NCBI GenBank assembly: GCA_035762175.1
Contig: DASTPP010000111.1
Location: 89,854 to 153,853, forward strand
Source: DASTPP01 sp035762175
GTDB lineage: Bacteria > Myxococcota_A > Polyangia > Polyangiales > Polyangiaceae
Length of the DNA stretch: 64,000 nt
Direction of reading: 5' to 3'
The notes under the pieces are model-generated. The model made no database searches, had not been told where the DNA came from, and worked only from the letters and a program-made list of their open reading frames with translations. The position numbers and the translations under genes are program-made. Shown one piece after another: positions 53,268-62,113 of the stretch; positions within the stretch are counted from its first letter, which is position 1, and every line of letters starts with the position of its first letter.

Positions 53268-54485
53268 ATGACTGCCCCCCCCCGCGCGCCGACGCGCCCC
53301 GAAGGCGCCGCCGAGGCCCCGGCCACGACGGCCGAGGCCGCCCCCCCGCCGGACGCCGAGGCCGACGCGCCGCCGCCCTCGGCGCCCCTCGACCTGCCCC
53401 CGCCGCCGCCGACCACGGTGGTCGAGGTGATCTACCCGCCCCACCGGGGCGCGATCGGCCTGCGCGGCGGGCCGCCGCTCTCCTGGGAGCAGACGCGCGC
53501 GCCCGACCGCGTCGAGGGCGACCGGCACATCTTCCACGTCGAGATCCCGCCGGGGGGCGTGGTCGAGCTGAAGACGGTGCGCGACGACGACTGGGCGGGC
53601 GGGCGCAACTACGGCCTGCACGCGGGCGACGACCTCGTCCTGCGGCCGCACTTCGACCGCGAGGGCTCGGCGCTCGACGGGCCGCACGTCATGAGCTTCG
53701 TCGAGGGCGAGCTGCGCTACGAGGTGCTGCTGCCGCCGAGCTACGGCGAGCAAGAGACCAAGCGCTACCCGGTGGTCTACGCGCTCGACGGCCAGTCGCT
53801 CTGGTCGTCGTCGAACGACCCCTACGGGGTCTGGGCGCTCGAGACGGTGGTCGACGGGCTCTACGAGCTCGACGCCATGTCGGAGGTGATCATCGTGGGC
53901 ATCCACACCTCCGACCGGCGCATCGAGCGGCTGAGCCCGGTGGCCGACGCGAAGTACGGCGGCGGCGAGGGGCCCCAGCTCTTGCAGCGCGTGGCCGAGG
54001 GCCTGATGCCGAAGATCTGCGAGGGCTACCGCTGCAAGCCGGGCGCCGAGAACACGGCGCTGCTCGGCTCGTCGATGGGCGGGCTCTTCGCGTTCTTCGC
54101 CGCCTGGACGCGCCCCGACCTCTTCGGCAAGGCGGCCTGCCTGTCGCCCTCGTTCTGGTGGTCCGACCGGTACGCGGTGCGCATGGTGGGCCAGGGCGGG
54201 TGCCCGGCCCCGCGGCCCATGCTCTACCTCGACTCGGGCGCGCCCATCAGCGCCTTCGAGCGCGACGCGAACGTGCGCGATGGCTTCCACCACATGCGCT
54301 CGATGTACCGCGCGCTCGTCGGGCACTGCTACCGCCCCGGCGAGGACTTTCATTATCTGCTCTTCCCCGGGCACAAGCACGAGGCGGCGTCGTGGGCGGC
54401 GCGCGTGGCCATCCCGCTGCAGTTGCTCTTTCCGCCGACCCCGAGCTCGCCGCGCTACACGCCCGCCGACCGCGAGCCGACCTGA
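53268..54485 (+). CDS. putative esterase of the alpha/beta-hydrolase (esterase D) family
   Basis: This 405-residue protein resembles the enterochelin-esterase/esterase-D type hydrolases. After an Ala/Pro-rich start there is an N-terminal beta domain (VIYPPHRGAIGLRGGPPLSW). The catalytic domain has VVYALDGQSLW, the nucleophile elbow LGSSMGGLFAF and FPGHKHEAASW with the catalytic His near the end. No signal peptide is clear. The substrate is not evident from the sequence. It stands alone on the plus strand. Confidence 0.78.
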   Translation: MTAPPRAPTRPEGAAEAPATTAEAAPPPDAEADAPPPSAPLDLPPPPPTTVVEVIYPPHRGAIGLRGGPPLSWEQTRAPDRVEGDRHIFHVEIPPGGVVELKTVRDDDWAGGRNYGLHAGDDLVLRPHFDREGSALDGPHVMSFVEGELRYEVLLPPSYGEQETKRYPVVYALDGQSLWSSSNDPYGVWALETVVDGLYELDAMSEVIIVGIHTSDRRIERLSPVADAKYGGGEGPQLLQRVAEGLMPKICEGYRCKPGAENTALLGSSMGGLFAFFAAWTRPDLFGKAACLSPSFWWSDRYAVRMVGQGGCPAPRPMLYLDSGAPISAFERDANVRDGFHHMRSMYRALVGHCYRPGEDFHYLLFPGHKHEAASWAARVAIPLQLLFPPTPSSPRYTPADREPT

Positions 54486-54737
54486 GAAGGGCCGCCTTCC
54501 GCCGCCCCGCCCCCGGCGCGGTCGTCGCCCGGGTCGAGCCCGCCGGCGGCGCCGACGGAGCGACGTTCGCCTGAGGCGCGCGAGCTTTGCTCGCCCCGAG
54601 CGAGGGCCCGGGCGGCCTGTGGGCGGGGGTGCGCGCCCCTGCGTTTTCGCCGACGCGCCGAAGGTTCCGCTGAGTGCGGATACCAATTCGACGTGCCGGC
54701 GCGCTCAGGGCCCCGGCGCGCGGGAGGTCCACCCTAT

Positions 54738-56213
54738 ATGAAACGCTCGATCGTCGTGGGGCTCGTGCTGGGCGCTTGCGGCCTCGTTTCCATGATTCAG
54801 TGCGGCGGCGGCGACGACGACGACGAGCCGACCTGCGCGACCGACGACCCGACCTCGTGCGGCCCGGGCAAGCTCTGCAAGCAGGCCCAAGGCGCCAGCC
54901 CGGCCTGCGTGCCGGGCTGCCTGCGCGACAACGCCGCGACGTGCGAGACGGGCCAGTTCTGCGAGGAGGTCGAGGGGGCCGAGCCGCTCTGCTTCGCGCC
55001 GGTGACGGTAAAGGGCAAGGTGCTCGACGCGATCAAGCTCGAGGCGATCGCGGGCGCGCGGGTGACGGCGCGCGACGAAGACGGCGTGGTGACCTCGAGC
55101 GTGGCGACCTCGGGCGTCGACGGCTCGTACGAGATCGCGCTCTCGGCCCGGCGCCGGGCCGACGGCTCGCCCGTGCCGACGCTCTACACGCTGCGCGGCG
55201 ACGCGAAGGCGTTCGCGACCTTCCCCGGGGGCATCCGGCCCGCGCTGCCCTTCGACGTCTCGAAGGCGGTGCCGCCGGCCGACCCGAAGGGGTCGTACGT
55301 CTTCGAGGACGCGACGACGACGATCGGCCTCTTGCCGCTGCCCGAGCCCGCGGGGCTGGGCACGGTGCGGGGCACGGTGCGGGGCGACCGGCCGGGCGGC
55401 ACGCTGGTGACCGTCGGGGCGGCGAGCGGCGTCGCGGGGGTCGACGGCGAGTTCGTGGTGTTCAACGCGCCGGCCGGGGCCGCGCAGGTGCGGGGCTTCC
55501 GCGGCGGGGTGCAGCTCAGCGCGCCCGACGTCGACGTGCCGGCCGACGGCGAGGTGGCCGGGGTGCTGCTCGAGCCGCGCACCGACATCCCGCTCGCGAC
55601 GCTGCGGGGCAACGTCAGCTTCGCGAACGCGGAGGGCGCCACCGGTACGTCGGTCGTCCTGGTGACCGAGACGAGCTTCAACGAAGCGCTCGAGACGGGC
55701 GAGGTGCCGCCGGGGCTGCGCGTCGAGAACGTGTCCGCCGCCTTCTCGATGGCGGGCGTGCCCGACGGGGCCTACGTCGTGCTCGCGTCGCTCGACAACG
55801 ACGGCCTGGTGCGCGACCCCGACCCGAACATCGCGGGCACGCAGATCGTGCGCCTGACGGTGACCAACGGCGTGCCCTCGGTGAGCGACTTCAGCTTCAA
55901 GGTGACCGAGGCCCTCGAGGTGCGCTCGCCGGGCGCCGCCACGCCCGAGCTCGTCGCGCCGCCGGTGACGGCAATCTGGGTCGACGACTCGAGCGAAGAG
56001 AAGTACGAGCTCAAAATCTTCGACGCCTTCGGCAACCCCGTCTGGGATCAGCTCGACGTGCCCCTCGTCAACGGCGGCGACGAGGTGCGCGTGCCCTACG
56101 CGGGCCCGACGCTCCAGCCGGGCATGGTCTACCAGTTTCGCGCGACCTCGTTCCGGCGCAACGGGCCCATCTCGCGCACCGAAGAGCTGCGCGGCGTGTT
56201 CTCCGTCCAGTGA
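54738..56213 (+). CDS. carboxypeptidase-regulatory-like lipoprotein
   Basis: This 491-residue protein starts at ATG 54738 (MKRSIVVGLVLGACGLVSMI) and has a Cys at about 23 followed by an acidic GGGDDDD stretch, so it is probably lipid-anchored, though the lipobox is weak. Residues 30-90 hold a spaced Cys cluster (CATDDPTSCGPGKLCKQ, then CVPGCLRDNAATCETGQFCE). Further on there are carboxypeptidase regulatory-like beta modules (GKVLDAIKLEAIAGARVTAR). The C-terminal part has fibronectin-like features (VRVPYAGPTLQPGMVYQF). It may be a surface adhesion or binding protein. Confidence 0.72.
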   Translation: MKRSIVVGLVLGACGLVSMIQCGGGDDDDEPTCATDDPTSCGPGKLCKQAQGASPACVPGCLRDNAATCETGQFCEEVEGAEPLCFAPVTVKGKVLDAIKLEAIAGARVTARDEDGVVTSSVATSGVDGSYEIALSARRRADGSPVPTLYTLRGDAKAFATFPGGIRPALPFDVSKAVPPADPKGSYVFEDATTTIGLLPLPEPAGLGTVRGTVRGDRPGGTLVTVGAASGVAGVDGEFVVFNAPAGAAQVRGFRGGVQLSAPDVDVPADGEVAGVLLEPRTDIPLATLRGNVSFANAEGATGTSVVLVTETSFNEALETGEVPPGLRVENVSAAFSMAGVPDGAYVVLASLDNDGLVRDPDPNIAGTQIVRLTVTNGVPSVSDFSFKVTEALEVRSPGAATPELVAPPVTAIWVDDSSEEKYELKIFDAFGNPVWDQLDVPLVNGGDEVRVPYAGPTLQPGMVYQFRATSFRRNGPISRTEELRGVFSVQ

Positions 56214-56249
56214 GGGGCGGGCCGCGGGGCCGGCGGCGCCCTCGGGGGC

Positions 56250-57485
56250 TCACTCGCGGGCGGCGGGCCGGGGCGCGGCGCCCTCGTCGCCGACGCGCCG
56301 GATGGCGACCTCCTCGTAGTACGTGCGCAGCACGGCCACGGCTAGCGTGACGATGACGGGGCCGAGCACCAGGCCGATGAGGCCGAACACCTCGATGCCG
56401 CCGAAGAGGGCGACGAAGGTGAGCAGGGCGGGGACGGCCTCTTCGTCGCCGACGAGCTTGGGGCGCAAGATGTAGTCGGAGAAGCCGACGACCACGAGGG
56501 CGCCGTAGACGAGCTCGCAGACGCCGGCGACGGGGTGGCCGGTCGCGACGAGGTAGGCGCCGAGCGGGGCCCAGACGAGCAGGGTGCCGACCGCGGGCAC
56601 GAGCGAGGCGACGGCCGTCAGGGCGCCGAAGAAGCCCGGCTGCGGGGCGCCGGTCGCCCAGTAGCCGAAGGCCGCGAGCGCGCCCTGCGCGAGCCCCGTC
56701 AGCACGGTGCCGACGAGCACGTGCCGGCCGACGTCGCGCAGCTGCACGAAGAGGGCGCGGGTGTGGCGCGGGTGCAGCGGCAAGAGGAGCTCGGCGCGGC
56801 GCACGAGGCGGTCCCAGCGGCGCAGGACGAAGTAGGTCGTGATGGTCATGAAGAAGAGCGTCAGGAGCGCGTTGAGCGCGGCGCCGGCCACCTGCGCCGC
56901 CGCGCTCGGCACGCCCGAGGCGAGCTCGGTGACGCGCTCGTTGAGCCGCTCGTCGATCTCGCCGGGCTTCAGGCGCACGACCGCGAGCTGGCGCGCCACG
57001 CGCTCGACGAAGCGGCTGACCGGGCCGCCGCGCGCCAGCAAGACCGGCAGGCGCTCGACGAGCGCGGCGCCCCGCTCGACGAACAGGTAGGCGAGCGCCG
57101 CGAGCGAGCCGGCGATGGCCAGCCCCGTGCCCGCCGCGCACGCGAAGGCGGCGGTGCCGGGGGCGTAGCGGCGCCGCAGCCGCTCGTAGACGGGCTGCAC
57201 GCTGAAGCCGACGAAGCCGCCGAGCAGCAGCCCCGCGCCGACCGGCAGCGCGACCGAGACGAGGGCGATGGCGCCGGCGAAGGCGAAAATGGCGAGCGCG
57301 CGGCGCTGGCCGGCGGTCGAGGGCAGGGCGAGGCGGCGCGCGAGCTCTTCGGTGCCGTCGTCGAGCATCGAGAGGCGGCCGAGGAAGCGGCGCGAGAGGG
57401 CCTCCGACTCGGGCGGGGCCGAGCGCTCGGCGCCCGGCGGCTCGGCGGGCGTCTTGACACGGTCGTCGCTGGGTCGGCTCGTCAT
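56250..57485 (-). CDS. AI-2E-family transporter
   Basis: This 411-residue membrane protein belongs to the AI-2E (TqsA/PerM-like) permease family. There are about eight hydrophobic segments, with FAFAGAIALVSVALPVGAGL near the start and LFGGIEVFGLIGLVLGPVIV near the end. Family members export diverse solutes; the substrate of this one cannot be told. The start is ATG 57485, because the N-terminus before it is shadow sequence. Confidence 0.82.
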   Translation of the reverse strand: MTSRPSDDRVKTPAEPPGAERSAPPESEALSRRFLGRLSMLDDGTEELARRLALPSTAGQRRALAIFAFAGAIALVSVALPVGAGLLLGGFVGFSVQPVYERLRRRYAPGTAAFACAAGTGLAIAGSLAALAYLFVERGAALVERLPVLLARGGPVSRFVERVARQLAVVRLKPGEIDERLNERVTELASGVPSAAAQVAGAALNALLTLFFMTITTYFVLRRWDRLVRRAELLLPLHPRHTRALFVQLRDVGRHVLVGTVLTGLAQGALAAFGYWATGAPQPGFFGALTAVASLVPAVGTLLVWAPLGAYLVATGHPVAGVCELVYGALVVVGFSDYILRPKLVGDEEAVPALLTFVALFGGIEVFGLIGLVLGPVIVTLAVAVLRTYYEEVAIRRVGDEGAAPRPAARE

Positions 57486-57732
57486 CGCTTGGGCCCCGAC
57501 CCGGCGGCGAAGGGGGGCGGCGCGTTCGTCAAGGGCGCGGGAGCTTAGCCCCGGCCGAGGCCGGGCGACGATTGTTACGTCAAGGGGGCAATTTTTCACC
57601 CTCGAGCGAACGCCCCGGGAGGCCCCCTGGGCGGGCCTTGCGCGGCGTTCGGGGCGGGTCCGGGGGGTTGGGCCGGGCCCGGGCGCGAGGGCGCCTGGGG
57701 CCGGGCGGGCGCCCGCGGGGGCGAGGTTACTC
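57486..57732. other. intergenic region
   Basis: No gene is seen between the permease start and the ADYC-type fragment. The sequence is GC-rich. A promoter for the leftward permease is expected here, but no consensus elements are clear. Confidence 0.35.
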
Positions 57733-58033
57733 AAGTTCCCGGGGGGAGGCTGCGGCCTCGACGCGAGCTCGCAGCCGGTGCCGGCCATCGCCATGATGGG
57801 CACCTGGAACTACGGCCAGGGCGTCGCGGGCGGCGGCAGCTTCACCCCGAGCGCGTCGAGCTTCACCTTCGCCCGCCGCCGCACCGCCATCGCCAAGTGC
57901 GTCGAGCTTCACCTTCGCCTGCCGCGGCACCGCCATCGCCAAGTGCGTCGAGCTCGGCGACAAACCGTGGCGTAGCGTCCCGGGCGACACCGCCCACTTC
58001 TCGTCGGGCACCCTCGTGATGAACGAGTGTTGA
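57733..58033 (+). pseudogene. ADYC-type protein fragment broken by a 46-bp duplication
   Basis: The frame reads MMGTWNYGQGVAGGGSFTPS and SASSFTFARRRTAIAKCVEL. A 46-bp tandem duplication (57857-57902 and 57903-57948) then shifts the frame. The second copy gives the sensible continuation FTFACRGTAIAKCVELGDKP, then WRSVPGDTAHFSSGTLVMNE and a stop at 58031-58033. The FACRGTAIAKCVELG block looks like the start of an ADYC-type domain, the rest of which is missing. A one-copy version would be in frame through to the stop. Confidence 0.6.
57857..57948 (+). repeat. 46-bp tandem duplication
   Basis: Two 46-bp copies differ at only a few bases and are followed by the first 10 bases of a third. Because 46 is not a multiple of three it moves the reading frame by one. 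Confidence 0.85.
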
Positions 58034-58155
58034 GCGCGGCGCGAGCCCCCTTACGCCGACGCGCCGCGGAGGTGGCGCCCGCGGTGGCACTCCCCCGCGG
58101 GGGCGCGATGCGTGTACACTTGTTGGGCCTGCGGCAGACCCTACCTAGGTACCCG

Positions 58156-59823
58156 ATGCGCACACCCCTCGCCTGTTTGGTTTCCGCCCTCGCGGCCCTC
58201 GCCCTCGCCTCGGCCTGCGGCGGCGACGACGACGGCGCCCCGACCCCGCTCACGCCCGCCGCCTCGCTGACGTACCACCGCGACGTGCGGCCGATCGTCG
58301 AGGCGAACTGCGTCGGGTGTCACTCGCCCGAGGGCGGCGCCTTCTCGATGCAGTACGACCCGGCCGAGTGGCAGAACGGCGCGCCGTCCTGGGCCGGCAG
58401 CGCCGCGGCGGCCGTCGCCAGCGGCGCCATGCCCCCTTGGATGCCCGACGAAGCCTGCCGCCCGCTCAAGGGCTCGCGCAGGCTCGCGCCCGAGCAGGTG
58501 CAGGCCTTCATCGACTGGCGGGCCGGCGGCTTTCAACCCGGCGACGAGGCGAGCTACGTCGCGCGATCGGTGCCCCTGCCGGCCGGCAACGACGACGCCC
58601 CGCCCACCTTCGAGGCGACGCCCGAGGCGGCCTACCAGCCGGACGCCAGCCAGCCCGACGACTACCGCTGCTTTCTCTTGCCCTTCGAGTTCGCCGAAGA
58701 GACCTACGTGCAGGGCTCGAACGTGGTGCCCGGCGTCCGCTCGATCGTGCACCACGTCTTGCTCTACCTCGTCCCGCCCACCGAGGTCGCCCGCACGCTC
58801 GAGCGCGACCAGGCCGAGCCCGGCCTCGGCTACACCTGCTTCGGGGGCCCGGGCGCCGGGTCGACCAACGTCGGCGGCTGGGTGCCCGGCAGCGTGCCGC
58901 AGCGGCTGCCCGAAGACAGCGCCATCGTCGTGCCGGCCGGCGCGCGCATCGTGATGCAGGTGCACTACAACGTCCACGCGCAGCCGCCCGGCGAGCCGCT
59001 GCCCGCCGACCTGACCAAGGCCGCGCTCTGGGCGATGCCGGCGGGCCGAAGGCCCACCCACCGGGTCGAGGTCTTGCCGCTCGCCCACCTCGGCCTCTCG
59101 ATCGCGGCGAATGACCCGCGCTCGGTGCAAGAGCGCGTCTTCACGATGCCGATGGACGGCGAGATCGTCAGCGCGACGGCGCACATGCACCTGCGGGGCA
59201 CCAAGATCCGCGCGCGGCTCGAGCCCGCCGGGGCCGCGCCCGCGTGCCTGCTCGATATCCCCCAGTGGGACTTCGACTGGCAGCAGGCCTACGCGCTGCC
59301 CGACGACGCGTACGTGCCGGTCAAGGCCGGCGACAAGGTGCGGCTCACCTGCGAGTACGACAACTCGAAAGAGAACCAGCCCGTCATCAACGGCAAGCAA
59401 GAAGAGCCGCGGCCGATCGCATGGGGCGAGGGCACGCTCGACGAGATGTGCCTGATGTACGTCTCGGTCCGGGCCCCCTTCGAGGCCGCGCCGCAGCGCT
59501 GCGGCGGCTTCGCGGCGTGCGCGAGCGCGTGCCCGGCGGGCTCGGGCAAGTGCTTCGTCGACTGCTCGATCGACAGCGGCGGGCAGTGCCCCTCCTGCCT
59601 GCTGTCCGGCGTCGCGCGCTGCGCGCCCGCGCACTGCCCGCTCGAGGGCCTGGCGCTCCAGCAGTGCCTCCGAGACTGCGGCGGCGGCATCGAGTGCCTG
59701 ATGGGCCCTTGCGCCGACGAGTCCGACGCCTTCTTCGGCTGCATGGCCCCGCACGTCGCCTCCGGCGCGTGCGACGCCGACGTCGGCGCGTGCGGCGCCC
59801 GCCCGGCCGACGCCGCGCCCTGA
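58156..59823 (+). CDS. haem/copper monooxygenase-like lipoprotein with Cys-rich tail
   Basis: This 555-residue protein has a lipobox ending at Cys21, then a haem-binding motif CVGCH at 52-56. The middle resembles copper type II ascorbate-dependent monooxygenase (PHM-like) domains: HH at 199-200 (SIVHHVLLYLV), MQVHYNVHAQ and ATAHMHLRGTKIRARL give the copper ligands. The last about 100 residues are Cys-rich (CGGFAACASACPAG, SCLLSGVARCAPAHCPLEG). Together the features suggest an outer-surface redox enzyme, perhaps hydroxylating small substrates. The start is ATG 58156. The combination is seen in myxobacterial-type families; the substrate is unknown. Confidence 0.8.
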   Translation: MRTPLACLVSALAALALASACGGDDDGAPTPLTPAASLTYHRDVRPIVEANCVGCHSPEGGAFSMQYDPAEWQNGAPSWAGSAAAAVASGAMPPWMPDEACRPLKGSRRLAPEQVQAFIDWRAGGFQPGDEASYVARSVPLPAGNDDAPPTFEATPEAAYQPDASQPDDYRCFLLPFEFAEETYVQGSNVVPGVRSIVHHVLLYLVPPTEVARTLERDQAEPGLGYTCFGGPGAGSTNVGGWVPGSVPQRLPEDSAIVVPAGARIVMQVHYNVHAQPPGEPLPADLTKAALWAMPAGRRPTHRVEVLPLAHLGLSIAANDPRSVQERVFTMPMDGEIVSATAHMHLRGTKIRARLEPAGAAPACLLDIPQWDFDWQQAYALPDDAYVPVKAGDKVRLTCEYDNSKENQPVINGKQEEPRPIAWGEGTLDEMCLMYVSVRAPFEAAPQRCGGFAACASACPAGSGKCFVDCSIDSGGQCPSCLLSGVARCAPAHCPLEGLALQQCLRDCGGGIECLMGPCADESDAFFGCMAPHVASGACDADVGACGARPADAAP

Positions 59824-59844
59824 GCGGCCCCGGGGGCGGCGGGC

Positions 59845-62046
59845 TCAATCGGGCGCGGCGTTCGTCTCGGCGAGGCCGAAGGCGATCGCGTCGGCGAACT
59901 CGTCGGCCGCCGGCGACGCGCCGGCGCCGCCCGAGCGCTCGACGCGCAAGAGCACGGGCCGGCCGCCCGCGCCCGCCGCCTGCAGCCGCGCCGCCAGCTT
60001 CGTCATGCCCCAGGACGCGGTGCGCGCGTCGCTCGAGCCGACGATCAGCAGCGCGGCCGGGTAGCGGACGCCGTCGCGCACCTGGTGGTAGACGTCCATG
60101 GCGTAGAGCGCCTCGAAGCCCTCCTTCGTCGCGGGCGTGCCGAGCTCGGCGGCGAAGGCGGGGCTCGGCGAGGCGGCGGCCGAGCGCAGCGGGTTCGGGC
60201 CGCCGTGGCGCAAGACGACGGCGCCGAAGAGGTCGGGCCGGCGGACGACGGCGTTGCCGGCGCAGAGCACGCCGGCGCTGTAGCCGGTGGCGACGATCTT
60301 GCCGGGCGCGCTGTACTGGTTGGCCGCGAGGTACTCGGCGCAGGCGATGAAGTCTTCCCAGGTGTGGTGCTTGTTCTGGCGGCGCCCCTGCTCGTGCCAC
60401 CCCCGGCCGAGCTCGCCGCCGCCGCGCGCGTGGCAGACCGCGTACACGGCCCGCTCGAAGAGCGCCACGTTGTGGGGCCGGAACAGGGGGTCGAGCGCGT
60501 TGTTGTAAGCGCCGTACCCCTCGAGAAACGCGGTCGCCGAGCCGTCGCGGCGCAGGCCCTTGCGCGCCACGATCGAGAGCGGCACGCGGGCGCCGTCCGC
60601 GCTCGTGGCCTCGACCTCGACCGCCTCGAAGGCCGACAGATCGCCCGCGACGGGGGGCGCGAGGCCCGCGTCGGCGGGCGGGCTCGCGCCGCCCTCGTGG
60701 CGGTAGAGGCGCTGGCGGCTGAGCCACGAGGTCTGCCAGAAGTAGAGGCCCGCGCGGCGGGGGTCGTTGCCGGCGAAGCGCACGCTGCCCTCGACCGCGA
60801 GGGGCAGGTCGGCGGGCTTCGCCTGGCCCCAGGCGAGGCGCGAGACGCGGGCGAGGCCGCGCTCGGTCGAGTGCACGTAGAGGGCGTCCTTCGCCGCGAA
60901 GAGCCACCGTACGACGCGCTCGCCCGGGCCGATCGCCGTCGCCGCCGAGGCGAGGTCGGGCCGGCTCAGGCTCGTGCGCACCACCTTCGAGCGCGGCGCG
61001 CCCTTGTGCGTCACGAGGTAGAGCTCGTCGCCGCGCGCGGCGAAGTCGGTGATCTGGTCGTCGTAGTCGGCCGCCTTGCGCCAGGGCACCTTGTCGGCGG
61101 CGCCTCCGATCTGCGAGACGGGCGCGACGTAGAGGCTCATCTGCGGGTCGGGCGCGCGGCGCACCGTCGCGAAGACGTAGGGCACGCCGGCGACGACCTC
61201 GACGACGGGCGCCCAGCCCTCGTCCAGCGCGACCCGCGGGTTGACCCCGCGGCCGAAGAAGGGCGGCTCGCGCTCGGGGTCGGCGCCGAGCGTGTGCAGG
61301 TGCACGCGCACGCCCTCGGCCCCGCCGGAAGCGCCCGGCTCGGGCTTCGCCGTGCGCCCGACGAAGAAGCGGCGCGCGTCGAGCCAGGTGACGATGCCGA
61401 AGTTGGCGAAGTTCACCCGGTCGATGCGGTCGGGCAGAAACGCGCCGGTCGCGACCGCGAGCACGCGCACCGCGCCCGCCCCCGGGCCCCCCGCCGAGGT
61501 GCCGACGGCCACGTGCGCGCCGTCGGGCGACGCGGCCCAGAGGTCGATCGAGACGCGCGCCCCCGGCGCCGCCTCGCTCGCCGGGTCGAAGAGCAGCCGC
61601 TCGGGCCCCGCGGGCCCCTCGCGCACGTAGAGCCCCGCGCCCCCGCCGGCCGCGCGCTTGACGTAAAAGAGGCGGTTTTGCACGACGCCGAACGACTCGA
61701 TCTCGTCGCCGCGCGCGTCGAGCTCGCGCAGGCGCTTGGCGAGGGCGTCGCGGCGGGCCACGCGCCGGAAGTACGCGCGCGCGTGGTTGCTCTGCTCGCC
61801 CATCCACTCGGGCAGCTCGGCCGAGTCGGGGTCCTCCATCCAGCGGTAGGGGTCGACGACGTTGACGCCGAAGTACGCGTCGGTGACGGGCCGCACGGGC
61901 GCGCGCGGCGGCCCCTCGGCCGCGGGCGCGGGCGCGCTCTCGACGGGCGCGGGCGCGGGCGCGGGGCCGGCGGGCGCGGGGGGGCCCCCGCCCTGACAGG
62001 ACGCCGCGAGCAAAAGAGCGAAGGCGAGGCGCGGGGGGCCGCTCAT
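59845..62046 (-). CDS. prolyl oligopeptidase-like protein, catalytic His apparently lost
   Basis: This 733-residue lipoprotein-like protein (MSGPPRLAFALLLAASCQGG, Cys near 17) has an N-terminal propeller region (VNVVDPYRWMED, GYGAYNNALDP) and an alpha/beta-hydrolase domain of the prolyl oligopeptidase family. The nucleophile is Ser590 in GYSAG and the acid Asp673 in SSDAR. The final His is normally in a GHG motif, but here the region reads SGGAG at 705-709, so the triad may be broken. The exported location and Pro-rich linker fit an envelope protease. It may be inactive or use a different residue. Confidence 0.78.
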   Translation of the reverse strand: MSGPPRLAFALLLAASCQGGGPPAPAGPAPAPAPVESAPAPAAEGPPRAPVRPVTDAYFGVNVVDPYRWMEDPDSAELPEWMGEQSNHARAYFRRVARRDALAKRLRELDARGDEIESFGVVQNRLFYVKRAAGGGAGLYVREGPAGPERLLFDPASEAAPGARVSIDLWAASPDGAHVAVGTSAGGPGAGAVRVLAVATGAFLPDRIDRVNFANFGIVTWLDARRFFVGRTAKPEPGASGGAEGVRVHLHTLGADPEREPPFFGRGVNPRVALDEGWAPVVEVVAGVPYVFATVRRAPDPQMSLYVAPVSQIGGAADKVPWRKAADYDDQITDFAARGDELYLVTHKGAPRSKVVRTSLSRPDLASAATAIGPGERVVRWLFAAKDALYVHSTERGLARVSRLAWGQAKPADLPLAVEGSVRFAGNDPRRAGLYFWQTSWLSRQRLYRHEGGASPPADAGLAPPVAGDLSAFEAVEVEATSADGARVPLSIVARKGLRRDGSATAFLEGYGAYNNALDPLFRPHNVALFERAVYAVCHARGGGELGRGWHEQGRRQNKHHTWEDFIACAEYLAANQYSAPGKIVATGYSAGVLCAGNAVVRRPDLFGAVVLRHGGPNPLRSAAASPSPAFAAELGTPATKEGFEALYAMDVYHQVRDGVRYPAALLIVGSSDARTASWGMTKLAARLQAAGAGGRPVLLRVERSGGAGASPAADEFADAIAFGLAETNAAPD

Positions 62047-62113
62047 GGGCGCGATGGCAACCGCGCCCGGCGGGCATGTCAAGGGATGGGCACGGCGGCG
62101 CCCGGCGGGCACC

